NCBI RefSeq assembly: GCF_019649055.1
Contig: NW_026570387.1
Span: 1-64,000 of the forward strand
DNA: 64,000 nucleotides
Direction of reading: 5' to 3'
From: Paramacrobiotus metropolitanus
Taxonomy: Eukaryota > Tardigrada > Eutardigrada > Parachela > Macrobiotidae
Part shown: positions 45,401-53,158 of the stretch, one piece after another
Layout: each line of letters starts with the position of its first letter
Position numbering within the stretch: position 1 is the first letter of the stretch
Notes under the pieces: model-generated
Database searches by the model: none
What the model was told of the DNA's origin: nothing
What the model saw: the letters and a program-made list of their open reading frames with translations, nothing else
Made by a program: the position numbers and the translations under genes

Positions 45401-47915
45401 GCCCAAAGGGAAATCTCAAGGAGATCAGAAGAAAAAAGGGGGAAAAAGGAAGGACCAATCCCCATCTGGTGACGAAGAGATTGTTAGCGAACAATCAGAG
45501 GAAGACGATGTCGTCGAAATCGATGAAAGCCTCAAATCCTCAACGACGGCGCCGAAAAAGTATGTGATACAGTCGGCAACATCGGATGCTAAGCCGAAGC
45601 CAACATCGACATTGGATACTAAGCCGAAGCCAACATCGACACTGGAGGATAAATCGAAGCCAGCTATTGCGGTAAAGAGGGCGGTTAACATGGGCCAGAT
45701 CATGTCGGCGTCCACTCAAAAGGAACGCAGGGAGAAATCACAACAAGAAAAAGGGAAACGTGAGACATCCCGCGAGTCGACAGCATCAGAGTCGAGTAGA
45801 CCAAGCACATCGACGACCGCCTCGAAGCTCAACGTCTCAGGTCGAGCTACGCGAAGTCATACGAGAGAGCCGAAAGTGGCACCCAATAGCTTGGAAGCAA
45901 CCCTGGAAAAGCAGAGACAAGCGGCGTTAGAGAAACAGAAGAAAGGTGCAAAGAGGAAGAGTAATAAGAAGAAGGCGAAACCCGCAGCAGTCCGTCGTAT
46001 TGACGAAGTCGGATTGGCATCCTACGTCAGACAACAGGGTAATAGCGACTTGGAATACTCTGAACCAGATAAGGAGGATGAACCATTTCCCGAGTTCGAA
46101 GAGTTAGGAGATGACGACGATACTTTAACGGAAGACGACTTAATCGGCGCTACAAATTTCGCCATGGCCCTATTTCGCACACGAGGTGACACCTCGGTGA
46201 CGCTGCGATTCCGACAACGTGTAAAGATGTGGCTGAACGAGCGAAATCGACGCTTAACGGCATCAAAGTTGGACACGATTATCGAGTACGCCTTGAACGC
46301 GGGAAGGCTGATCAAGAAGCACCTTGACTGGAGCTGCAAGGCGAAGTTGATTAGAACCGGTGGAATCGATAAAAAGTTGTTCGAAAAGCACGCCGACAAA
46401 AGACGACAGATCGAACTAGCCATCATGGGTTTGCGAAGCCCGGTGGGATCTACTCGACACCGTATCAGCCAATATATGAACGGACTATGGCAGGACGGTA
46501 TGGGAAGGATCGCGGAGATCGAAGCGGGTAACGAAAAGACGTTATCACGCATGCTCCAAGAGGGTAAAACCCTCACCACCAACGCTTATGAAGGTTCCCC
46601 GATCAGATATACCATGCTGGGATTTATTCCAGAAGAAATACACGATTACTGCAACTTCTCCAATAGCGAAGTTATGGATAAACTTCCAATCTCTCAGCGG
46701 AATGATCCGGAAACTCCCCTGTTAAACGTAATACGTCAAAAGGCAGATCAGAAAAGAGCTGCCAAAGAAAAGATAGAGGCAGATAAATCGCAGCAATCGT
46801 TGACACCGAAAGATATCATGGAAGTGGAAGACGATTCGGACAATGAATCAGACGAGACTCAGACGGCCGGAAAGGCGGCTAAATCGAAGCAACAGTCACA
46901 GGGTGAGAAAACGAAAGCCGTAACTCCCATGGACAAGTTGACTGCACAAACCGAAGTAGAACTTGAAGATATGCGTCGCCGAAGACAACAGACATCGCTG
47001 TTGCCAGCATCGAAGCAAGTTAAAACTAGCGGCGGCAGATCGAAAACCGATGTAACTTCTCAAGAAGAAGGTGAAACCGCTGAAGGAGAATCGAAAGATG
47101 AAGAGACGGACTCGGCTCCCACCCAGAGAAGCGAACCGAAATCGACGAAGTCATCATCAAGTTCACTTCCAAAACTTTCAATCGATGAAAAAGAGTCAGC
47201 GTCAGAAGATCGCGACTACATGCTCGGATTACCACTGGATAATCAGAACCATGCGTGGTGTGAGTTGAAGAACATCTTGTCGAAGCAGCCATTTCAGACG
47301 ATGACCCAAAAAGATCTCAGGTCGGTAATATGCGCCAATCGAGTTCTGAAATTATATGGCGTGAGCTTCAGGATGACCAAGAGAGCCTACAAGGAAGGAA
47401 AATTGGGCTTTTGCTACTCGGATGCTAACCAATGGTCCTATTATCTGCCACAGCCAAAGCTTCCCCCACGATTGAAGATGGAGTTGAAGTTTTGGAAGAT
47501 CGCCATTACCGATGCGGCGATGCCGAGACTTGGCGGATCGATAGGAGTTACATGGGATGACCTATCGAACTTTTTCGCCGTAAATTACGAGCTGGGAACT
47601 TACAACATTGAAGGCGATCGGGAAGTGATTAAACTGGCAGTTGATAGTTTAATCGACGATAATCTGCTGGAGATGAAAAACAGTCGCATCTTCTCAAAAC
47701 CTGAGGATCTCCCGGAAGATACTCCAGAGAAGGAGATCGTCGACCCAGCAGAGATCCCGGCATCTCAGGAAGTTGTCGTGGAAGCACAACAACCAGCCCC
47801 GGCTGACCCTAAAACAGATGAAACCGAAACGAAATCGGCAGATACTGGAGATAATATGCCGGCACCGACTGAAACGGCAGAGTCGGCTGAGGCTGACACA
47901 TCGGTTCAAGAGTGA
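42429..47915 (+). CDS. Element 2 accessory ORF2, 1828 aa, intact
   Basis: ATG at 42429 chosen because M-RLERQNSDNSD is conserved with element 1 (23015). Residues 1-300 are low-complexity Gly/Pro/Gln. About 500-560 hold repeats of SKEPPK. About 565-835 contain two tandem copies of one domain, VTAQIVDKATDEEIPSY...WICIRVGSNEDHFVY and VMVAEIVDPISGDPVPF...YIRVTATCTDDGQ. Acidic and Lys-rich linkers follow. About 1247-1420 is a conserved helical-looking block. About 1596-1754 has two winged-helix-like stretches (MTKRAYKEGKLGFCYSD; TWDDLSNFFAVNYELG). No signal peptide or transmembrane segment is visible, so envelope function is unlikely. It is intact although gag and pol are broken. I do not recognise the family. 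Confidence 0.8.
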   Translation: MERLERQNSDNSDTESIGNPLKTQTPKRMEGDQAQGTYYPDQSTSSAGMAQNEPGPGNQPIYATGGQAYVAYQDPTSYWVTHGHLAGPSQYPPQNDPFQLFPGTQNPTMYGSIQMPMGPPPPPRQNVPNFPSGHGGFGRMTSTPHRHGGQATPVRQHGFGNPMSTPMRHSGAIGGSPPGSVRGGRAPAPASFPSLFPSDWTETTSTGSFGIPRAPRPSYRFDRRSPNKRGGRSQHGNRGSPRPRGMLPPLGPQMETAVKISPPGSPSRYVPRLAVNVSDEDEQLNMIVGDSEEITEDDRRAIHNFNRLCRDFYRMHERVNDEQLFYGYMIEQMAITDPGHIALKERKEKVQEAQKELGIKIATMKTYHQALTNRPWPKMIEKILKWINKFPEEAIQPEVVVAGPSQMQTASSTSKTSTPTAKSVEEMTDADLKEHKRRIEEAIEQRARSRESSTADSSRGSVKRNRSQTTSPKSTGTGHQAKKPTASKEPPKTQQPIPVKPPASKEPPKAQEDKTVSAKTVSKEPPKTQETAVVPVKPSVSKEPPKEHTPARTHPLTPMIVPRIRSYSVTYARLEGQPYKVTAQIVDKATDEEIPSYHQTTPVDVKNQINKQSKDEVLNAMTKIEREEDRTNPRILIQMMKQLITPIAVKDKAWICIRVGSNEDHFVYMYATDGEMLSVDRYQLKQGIEPDGQRKPKEAYDVTYLYEEMTCRIFKFGIHCTVGLPLVMVAEIVDPISGDPVPFARWFISKEEKEYASAENAKALAKLYNMLPPELQKDVKANRDGILNVMSHRAVADGAYIRVTATCTDDGQLLTRVYTPQYELVYEMDLPQKHSAVALEIHELYQKLKEADEGQAAEVEEQMEAEDAPSGDEAPQGENAPQIDPVDENNPRRSLQRAIALIQGAEHEECNDVNCDRCYPPGESEEEDGEETVHEDSKEDEPAPRSPKDKPTTKSPKDESKPSSSKADAKSTTTEKARKTVVKPEKMETKKPKGKSQGDQKKKGGKRKDQSPSGDEEIVSEQSEEDDVVEIDESLKSSTTAPKKYVIQSATSDAKPKPTSTLDTKPKPTSTLEDKSKPAIAVKRAVNMGQIMSASTQKERREKSQQEKGKRETSRESTASESSRPSTSTTASKLNVSGRATRSHTREPKVAPNSLEATLEKQRQAALEKQKKGAKRKSNKKKAKPAAVRRIDEVGLASYVRQQGNSDLEYSEPDKEDEPFPEFEELGDDDDTLTEDDLIGATNFAMALFRTRGDTSVTLRFRQRVKMWLNERNRRLTASKLDTIIEYALNAGRLIKKHLDWSCKAKLIRTGGIDKKLFEKHADKRRQIELAIMGLRSPVGSTRHRISQYMNGLWQDGMGRIAEIEAGNEKTLSRMLQEGKTLTTNAYEGSPIRYTMLGFIPEEIHDYCNFSNSEVMDKLPISQRNDPETPLLNVIRQKADQKRAAKEKIEADKSQQSLTPKDIMEVEDDSDNESDETQTAGKAAKSKQQSQGEKTKAVTPMDKLTAQTEVELEDMRRRRQQTSLLPASKQVKTSGGRSKTDVTSQEEGETAEGESKDEETDSAPTQRSEPKSTKSSSSSLPKLSIDEKESASEDRDYMLGLPLDNQNHAWCELKNILSKQPFQTMTQKDLRSVICANRVLKLYGVSFRMTKRAYKEGKLGFCYSDANQWSYYLPQPKLPPRLKMELKFWKIAITDAAMPRLGGSIGVTWDDLSNFFAVNYELGTYNIEGDREVIKLAVDSLIDDNLLEMKNSRIFSKPEDLPEDTPEKEIVDPAEIPASQEVVVEAQQPAPADPKTDETETKSADTGDNMPAPTETAESAEADTSVQE

Positions 47916-47926
47916 ACATGAGATGC

Positions 47927-48191
47927 GTGATGTGCGGTCAGGAAGGTCCACCGCATATCACAGATGAATAGCATCATATCAGTTAAACGAAAGCGACAAG
48001 TTGAAACAACCGTTAAAATGAAAAACGTTAAAATACATGGTCAAAATGACTTGGCGAATGCGCTAAATGAGATGAGAAGATGAGATCACTATATCAGTCA
48101 AATAGGCGAATGAGCTTATAGCTGGTAACATGGAAAGATCACCATGTTACAGTGTTAAAAATGTCATTATGAGCTAGGAAGGTCTCAGCTC
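47927..48191 (+). promoter_or_regulatory. ORF2-ORF3 spacer with three conserved hairpins, element 2
   Basis: Hairpin 1: GTGATGTGCGGT (47927-47938) with ACCGCATATCAC (47950-47961), one wobble. Hairpin 2: GTAACATG (48125-48132) with CATGTTAC (48143-48150), loop GAAAGATCAC showing the element 2 motif. Hairpin 3: GAGCT (48171-48175) with AGCTC (48187-48191). Order and spacing match element 1. Several stem positions differ in both arms. Confidence 0.65.
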
Positions 48192-48297
48192 AGTACGGAA
48201 ATAGCCTAACTTAGGCGTAAAAGATGATAAGAATGATCAGAAGATGGTTATGAGATGATAATTTGACATGTCTCAATGTTGTATATCGTAAACGAAG

Positions 48298-51246
48298 ATG
48301 GCGGAAAAAGGTCCAGCCAAGCCGAATAGTCAAGCGGCACCAGCGGCGGTGAGAAGTCAAGCAGCACCGGCAGCCGCAAGAAACCAGGCAGCACCTGCGC
48401 CTGCGAGGAATCAAGCTGGATCTGTAAATGCGCGAAGCCAAGCTGCACCTGTGAAAAGTCAAGCAGCTGTACCCGTAAAGAGTCGAGCTGCACCTGCGCC
48501 TACCACAAGTCAGGCGACATCCTCATCAGCACCAGCGAAGCGTCCTGTAGACCCGCAAGTCAATCCGTTTACGGGCTATGATCCGAATTGTCTGGACTGT
48601 ATTCGAAATAATAAGGTTCAGAAAGGAGACTTCCCTTGCTGGTACTGCATTTTTAAAGAACCAAATCGAACCCTAGTCGCATATACCGAAGCCATTCGCG
48701 GGAATAAAGATGTATTCCGGGCCCTAACATCAGCAGAAGCGTGGAAGACCGTCCCACCACGAGAAAAGATGCTGATTGAAGATCGATATCGACAGGCCAT
48801 CAAAAATGGCGAGACTGGCTGGGACGCTACTTACGAACCTCCTCAAGATGATCTATGCGATGCCTTCCGTGCGAAGTTCGAAGCAGATCAGGCGAAGATG
48901 ATGGAGGATAAACGACAAAAGGACCTGGCAGATGAGATGACAGCCAGCAGGAAACGTGCTGAGCAAAGAGCAGCTCAGGAACACCGAGAAAGGTCGGTGC
49001 AGGGCAAAGCTCCTATTCCTGTGGCTCAATTGAACGCAGATGAAGCGGAGGCTAGGGTGAAGGCCACCATCCTCCAGATCGATGAATTAATTAAGGAACC
49101 ATCGAAAATCCGTGCAAGTCTATTTGAAATCCTCGTACGCGAGAAGATGAGGTTGGAACGAGGTGAAGCGCCCAAACCTGACGCTAAGTTACTAATCGAA
49201 AAGATGACCGAAGAAGCTCGGAAAACACATGAGATGGAACGAGATGTTATGAAAGCGTTCCAGAGCTTCCGACGAGATGAAGGTTTTCAACGACCTCGAT
49301 CACCAGCGAGGAGGGAACATCAACGATCGCGAGAATACTCACATGAACGGAATTATGACTCCCGACATGAGCGGTCAAGAGAGTACTCGCGGGAACGAAC
49401 TCGTGACTATCATAACGAAAGAGATGATAGATCACGCTCACGCGACTACGATTATCGCGGCGGGAGATCGTGGGTGCGACAAGGAGATCAAGTAATCGAG
49501 ACCAGCGCACACCGTCGCCATGAACCGATCAACCGACGACGAGATGAACCTCGTCAAGACGAAACGCGTCGAGATACTCCACATCGACAGATACCGATGG
49601 GAGTTGGTTTCTGCCACCCTAAAGTCAGAGGATTTACACCCGAACGTAGGGAAGGAACTGTAAAAGCACCTATCAGAAGTCGAAGCCCACATGACAAAGG
49701 ATGGCAGGAAGACATGAACTATTTCGCTGGCTTCGAGATCAATCATAAGAGATCTTCGAGTGGGGAACGCGACGATACTCCGCCGAAGCAGCCGAAGATA
49801 AAATCAGTGGTTCATATGGTCGAACCATTGGTCATCACGATGGATGAAGACGAACCGATGGAACTGTCATCGGAAGACATCGTCCATAAACGGAACGTCG
49901 TACTTGATCGCGATCTCGAACCATCGACATCAACCAGCACGGTACATCGTGAGCAGGAAGGACCTCACGAGCCGGATAACCGTCATCAAGAAGCGCGAGA
50001 TCGACATCAACCGGGACGACAACGGGAACAATCCGAACGGCGACGTGCAGATGGTCGTCAGAGAGATCACTCCCGCTTCGACAAGTCACGCCGGAGGTTG
50101 ATCAGCAAGATGTACGATATGGACGACGTTGCAACCATACGAGCCGAAATTTGTCGCTACTTGGGGTTGGAGATCGAGTCGGAGCAGTCAGTAATGATAC
50201 ATTCACAGCTCCACCATCTCCGAGAATTCTTGCGGGACTCAGGTTATGAAATGGATCTCAAAGAGAGTAACCTCGGTCGGTTGGAGATCACTACCGAATC
50301 TGCGATGGTGTGTTATACACCGATCCGACGATGTGGTTTACCGAGTTTGCTCGACCTGAGTTTATTGGAAGTCCCGTTAGATACAATTGACACTACGGGC
50401 TTCACACAGTTCGACTACCAAGAAATCAAAGAGCGAAGTATTTATGTGGCACAATTCGTGCTACGCAATGTGAACCCGGCATTTCAAGTACTTGCGGCAC
50501 GAGCAGCCATTGGACTGACCGTCGACCCTACCGATTACCAATCGAGAGTATTCAGACAGAAGGTCTTCGCTGCCAGATTGGGCCATTACCCGTCACAGAA
50601 CCAGTTATTTTCGGACTTTACGAAGGGGAAAGTTCCGTCTGTGTTCAGGGAAAAGGTTGCCAAACTAGGGATGCCGTCAAAACATCATGAGATCGCACGG
50701 AAAGCAAATGAAGGACTGGCAATCTGCAAAAAGCGCTTCGATGACTGCAACTTACATGAGACGCATGAAGCGCAGTACCAGGAAAGGATCAACCGTATTC
50801 GCGATACCATGGACACGCCGTACATTGAGCCGAGAGATCGAGTCCATGAATACATCGAAGATCACCTGGTATGGAAGGGGCCGAAAAAGTCGACAACTTC
50901 CAATGTTCCGAATACACCGGGCAGACGAGCTGCTCAAAACCAGAATATCCGGAGTCAGTACGAAGATGCCAGACAACGATTAATCGAAGATCCTCAGAAT
51001 CGGAATTTGCAACGGGAAGAGAACGACGCGCGACATCGTTTGGACGCGATCAAACGCTCACGACAAGGAAAAGGTCGTGGTCCGCGTCACATCGTTTTAC
51101 GAGTTCAAGCGGATGAGGACGTGCCAGCTGGATCTGCAGAACCAGTCGACCGGACATCTGATAAGAACCAGCCAGGCCAAACCCGAAAACGTCCACCGCG
51201 AGACAAAGACGATGGAGATGGGTCGAACGAGATGATGGATCAGTGA
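48298..51246 (+). CDS. Element 2 accessory ORF3, 982 aa, intact; zinc motif and RS/RE-rich region
   Basis: N-terminal residues about 8-75 are imperfect SQAAPA repeats. About 98-117 hold CLDCIRNN...FPCWYC (CX2CX12CX2C), a likely zinc-binding site. About 340-425 are rich in RS, RE and RD pairs, like SR-type RNA-binding or splicing proteins. About 590-870 form a conserved globular-looking region (LLDLSLLEVPLDTIDTTG; YVAQFVLRNVNPAFQVLAAR), also present in element 3. The basic tail has KRSRQGKGRG. Stop TGA at 51244-51246. No membrane segment. The role is unknown; the composition suggests RNA or chromatin binding. Confidence 0.8.
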   Translation: MAEKGPAKPNSQAAPAAVRSQAAPAAARNQAAPAPARNQAGSVNARSQAAPVKSQAAVPVKSRAAPAPTTSQATSSSAPAKRPVDPQVNPFTGYDPNCLDCIRNNKVQKGDFPCWYCIFKEPNRTLVAYTEAIRGNKDVFRALTSAEAWKTVPPREKMLIEDRYRQAIKNGETGWDATYEPPQDDLCDAFRAKFEADQAKMMEDKRQKDLADEMTASRKRAEQRAAQEHRERSVQGKAPIPVAQLNADEAEARVKATILQIDELIKEPSKIRASLFEILVREKMRLERGEAPKPDAKLLIEKMTEEARKTHEMERDVMKAFQSFRRDEGFQRPRSPARREHQRSREYSHERNYDSRHERSREYSRERTRDYHNERDDRSRSRDYDYRGGRSWVRQGDQVIETSAHRRHEPINRRRDEPRQDETRRDTPHRQIPMGVGFCHPKVRGFTPERREGTVKAPIRSRSPHDKGWQEDMNYFAGFEINHKRSSSGERDDTPPKQPKIKSVVHMVEPLVITMDEDEPMELSSEDIVHKRNVVLDRDLEPSTSTSTVHREQEGPHEPDNRHQEARDRHQPGRQREQSERRRADGRQRDHSRFDKSRRRLISKMYDMDDVATIRAEICRYLGLEIESEQSVMIHSQLHHLREFLRDSGYEMDLKESNLGRLEITTESAMVCYTPIRRCGLPSLLDLSLLEVPLDTIDTTGFTQFDYQEIKERSIYVAQFVLRNVNPAFQVLAARAAIGLTVDPTDYQSRVFRQKVFAARLGHYPSQNQLFSDFTKGKVPSVFREKVAKLGMPSKHHEIARKANEGLAICKKRFDDCNLHETHEAQYQERINRIRDTMDTPYIEPRDRVHEYIEDHLVWKGPKKSTTSNVPNTPGRRAAQNQNIRSQYEDARQRLIEDPQNRNLQREENDARHRLDAIKRSRQGKGRGPRHIVLRVQADEDVPAGSAEPVDRTSDKNQPGQTRKRPPRDKDDGDGSNEMMDQ

Positions 51247-52022
51247 AACTGATTTAATAGGAGTTGCTACGGCTTATGTCGGCATCCTATACATCGACTC
51301 ATCTTAGTTAAGAGTAGCTACGGTACAATTGGCCGGCTCTCTAAATAAGGCGGAAGAGATGGATTGTGCGACGAAATGATCTTTACCAGGGAGGCAAGCT
51401 GCGATGAGCTTGAAAGCCGATGAAAAATGGCTAAGTTCCTCCATGACTTAGGCTGAACGAAATTTAACAGATGATGTCGCACATCCATGATCACAAAGAT
51501 GATCTAACCAGGGAGGAAGCGAACTTCGCTTGTCTAATATGACGTCCCTCCAAGACTTAACCGGATCTCATTATGAAGTCGTACAATTGATACGCACCTA
51601 TTCCAAAGATGATGAAGCAGTATTCCTAAGTCGTACTTGATACGCACCTAATTCCTACAAGCTGATGTGATGAAAGTCGCACGAAGATGCGCGAGATGCT
51701 CAAGCGGAGCGAAGTTGCTCAAGATGGAGCGGAATGGACCAAAGCGGTGGACAGGATACCTGTGACCTACGCAAGTCGAGTGAAGGATCCTAGTCTACAT
51801 GTTTGATTAACTGCTTCTGTTGATCTGTTATAACTGTTGATCTGTTTATATGGAATAGTATTTTTCTACAGATCTCTTTATTTTCACATGTGCATTGGAA
51901 TTATGTGATAAAATGGATTAAGAGAATCTTGGTACGTTTTTTACGAGCGCGCACAGACCACCGATTGGAGCCGGAAGGAATGGATTTAGCTTCGACGGAG
52001 CTCAGCCTCCCACCCAGAGGCA
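51247..52022 (+). other. Element 2 3' UTR with branched RNA structures
   Basis: About 775 nt between ORF3 and the 3' LTR. Two branched units, each closed by GGAGG with CCTCC: 51386-51447 (inner stems CAAGC/GCTTG and AGCC/GGCT) and 51508-51555 (inner stems AAGCG/CGCTT and GTC/GAC). Both are conserved in element 3. GTAGCTACGG-like repeats at 51258-51345 relate to the tandem repeat of element 3. Before the LTR the sequence is CCCACCCAGAGGCA, with no long polypurine tract. Confidence 0.55.
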
Positions 52023-52385
52023 TGTGAGGCGATGGCTCCCTTGCGTCCACCTTCGTGACGCTAGTGGTGCGCTTCGTCACACCACTCCGTGGGGAATTGC
52101 CGTCTGTGACGCAGCGCTTCTCTGATTGGTCGGCTACTGCCGTTCATTGTGTGTTCACTGCTGCGCAGTGTATTAGAGTTGTCGAGCAGATGGAATTTGG
52201 CTCTCTGAGTGATGAACGAACGTCAGTGTGTTTTGGTCGACGTTAGAAGTCGATATTAAAAGTGTTCTATGCTGTTTGGATGCCGTGCGTTGTGCATTTA
52301 TCCAGATTCACGTAGCATTTCACACTGCACGGAGTCCTGTCAGTCTGGGCTTCCGTCCTGGACTCTTATCCAGTCCACGGTTATA
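52023..52385 (+). repeat. 3' LTR of element 2
   Basis: Begins TGTGAGGCGATGGC after AGAGGCA and ends CACGGTTATA. Host exon 3 sequence resumes at once (CTATTTTACGGTGG). Confidence 0.85.
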
Positions 52386-52754
52386 CTATTTTACGGTGGT
52401 AAACGAGAATCTGCCGGTGGTGAGTCAGCGGGTGCGCGACAAGGCCGCAGCGGTACTGGCGCACTGGGTGTGGACGCTGACGCACCCGCGGCAGTGGTTC
52501 GGCATTGGCGCGTATCTGCAACTGTGAGTACACTGAGTACTGCAGTCACTAGTCAAGTTGCCAATTTTTATACAGTGTTATAAGCTATTCCCAGACAAGA
52601 GCGTGTAGGTAACTTTGGTTCCATGTACAGGTTTTGCCCTTTCCGTCCAGACGGCAGTCTGCATCGGTGGGATGGAGTGAACGGGAGAGACATCGATGTA
52701 TCGACGTTGAACCGGCTAACCATCCATGTACTGGCCGCATGCCAACAAGGCTGA
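52386..52754 (+). pseudogene. Host gene copy B, end of exon 3 and exon 4
   Basis: The rest of exon 3 runs to 52523 (donor GTGAGT, phase 2) and exon 4 is 52631-52754 (acceptor TGTACAG, stop TGA). The product aligns with copies A and C: WVWTLTHPRQWFGIGAYLQ against WVRTLAYPEQWTGIRQFLQ, and exon 4 STLNRLTIHVL against STLNRLTIHTL in C. These pieces confirm that 7200-52754 was one gene before the insertions. Confidence 0.75.
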
Positions 52755-53158
52755 CTGCCGACGCTGGCCTGCTTTGTGTTGGATACGTCTGTATTGGTGG
52801 ATGCTTGGTTTGTCCTTTGTCTCCGTTTTATTGTCGCCTGTACCAGAAGTTTAGGATCCCACTTATGAAAAGAGGGCTTATTAACAGTAGACACGATAGT
52901 TACAAGCCCTGGTAGTTAAAATGTAAATGTTAAAAACATCTTACAGGAAATTGGTGTTCATTCCTGGGCTTTGTGTTGGCAGTTGATATTTGATTTTTGT
53001 TGTCTGTAAAAAAGTGGTGTATCGATGCGAATTTCCGCTACGATATTCAGGCAATTGCGGCCTCTTATCTTGACCATTTAACCGGATGCACAATACACAC
53101 AGGTTGACAGCGTCTCAACCGGATCTCTGTTTGGCCCGAGACCGATTGAACTATTTAA
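52755..53158. other. Spacer downstream of copy B
   Basis: No coding potential supported by homology. Probably the 3' UTR of copy B followed by unique sequence. Confidence 0.3.

Larger units (their letters stand above)
28890..52385 (+). mobile_element. Element 2: complete giant Ty3/gypsy-type LTR retrotransposon, 23.5 kb
   Basis: Two LTRs (28890-29250 and 52023-52385) bound PBS, leader, gag, pol, ORF2, ORF3 and 3' UTR. It sits inside exon 3 of host copy B. TACTA is present on both sides, and removing the element with one TACTA lets the exon read through. The near-identical LTRs imply a recent insertion. Gag has a nonsense codon and an internal deletion, and pol is frame-broken at the RT active site, while ORF2 and ORF3 are fully open. 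GATC words are dense throughout, 36 in 30040-30780 alone. At over 23 kb it is far longer than the usual 5-12 kb of this superfamily. Confidence 0.9.

Noticed and set aside
42429-47915. ORF2 as a retroviral envelope gene
   Set aside because: Its place after pol suggests env, but there is no signal peptide, no furin-like site and no hydrophobic membrane segment in either element.
28890-52385. GATC enrichment as simple C-to-T hypermutation of AGGTCA sites
   Set aside because: A TGACCT to TGATCT change fits a C-to-T transition, but element 2 has many GATC at places without an element 1 motif, with other flanks (CGATCT), and other C residues are not depleted by eye. Kept only as a test.
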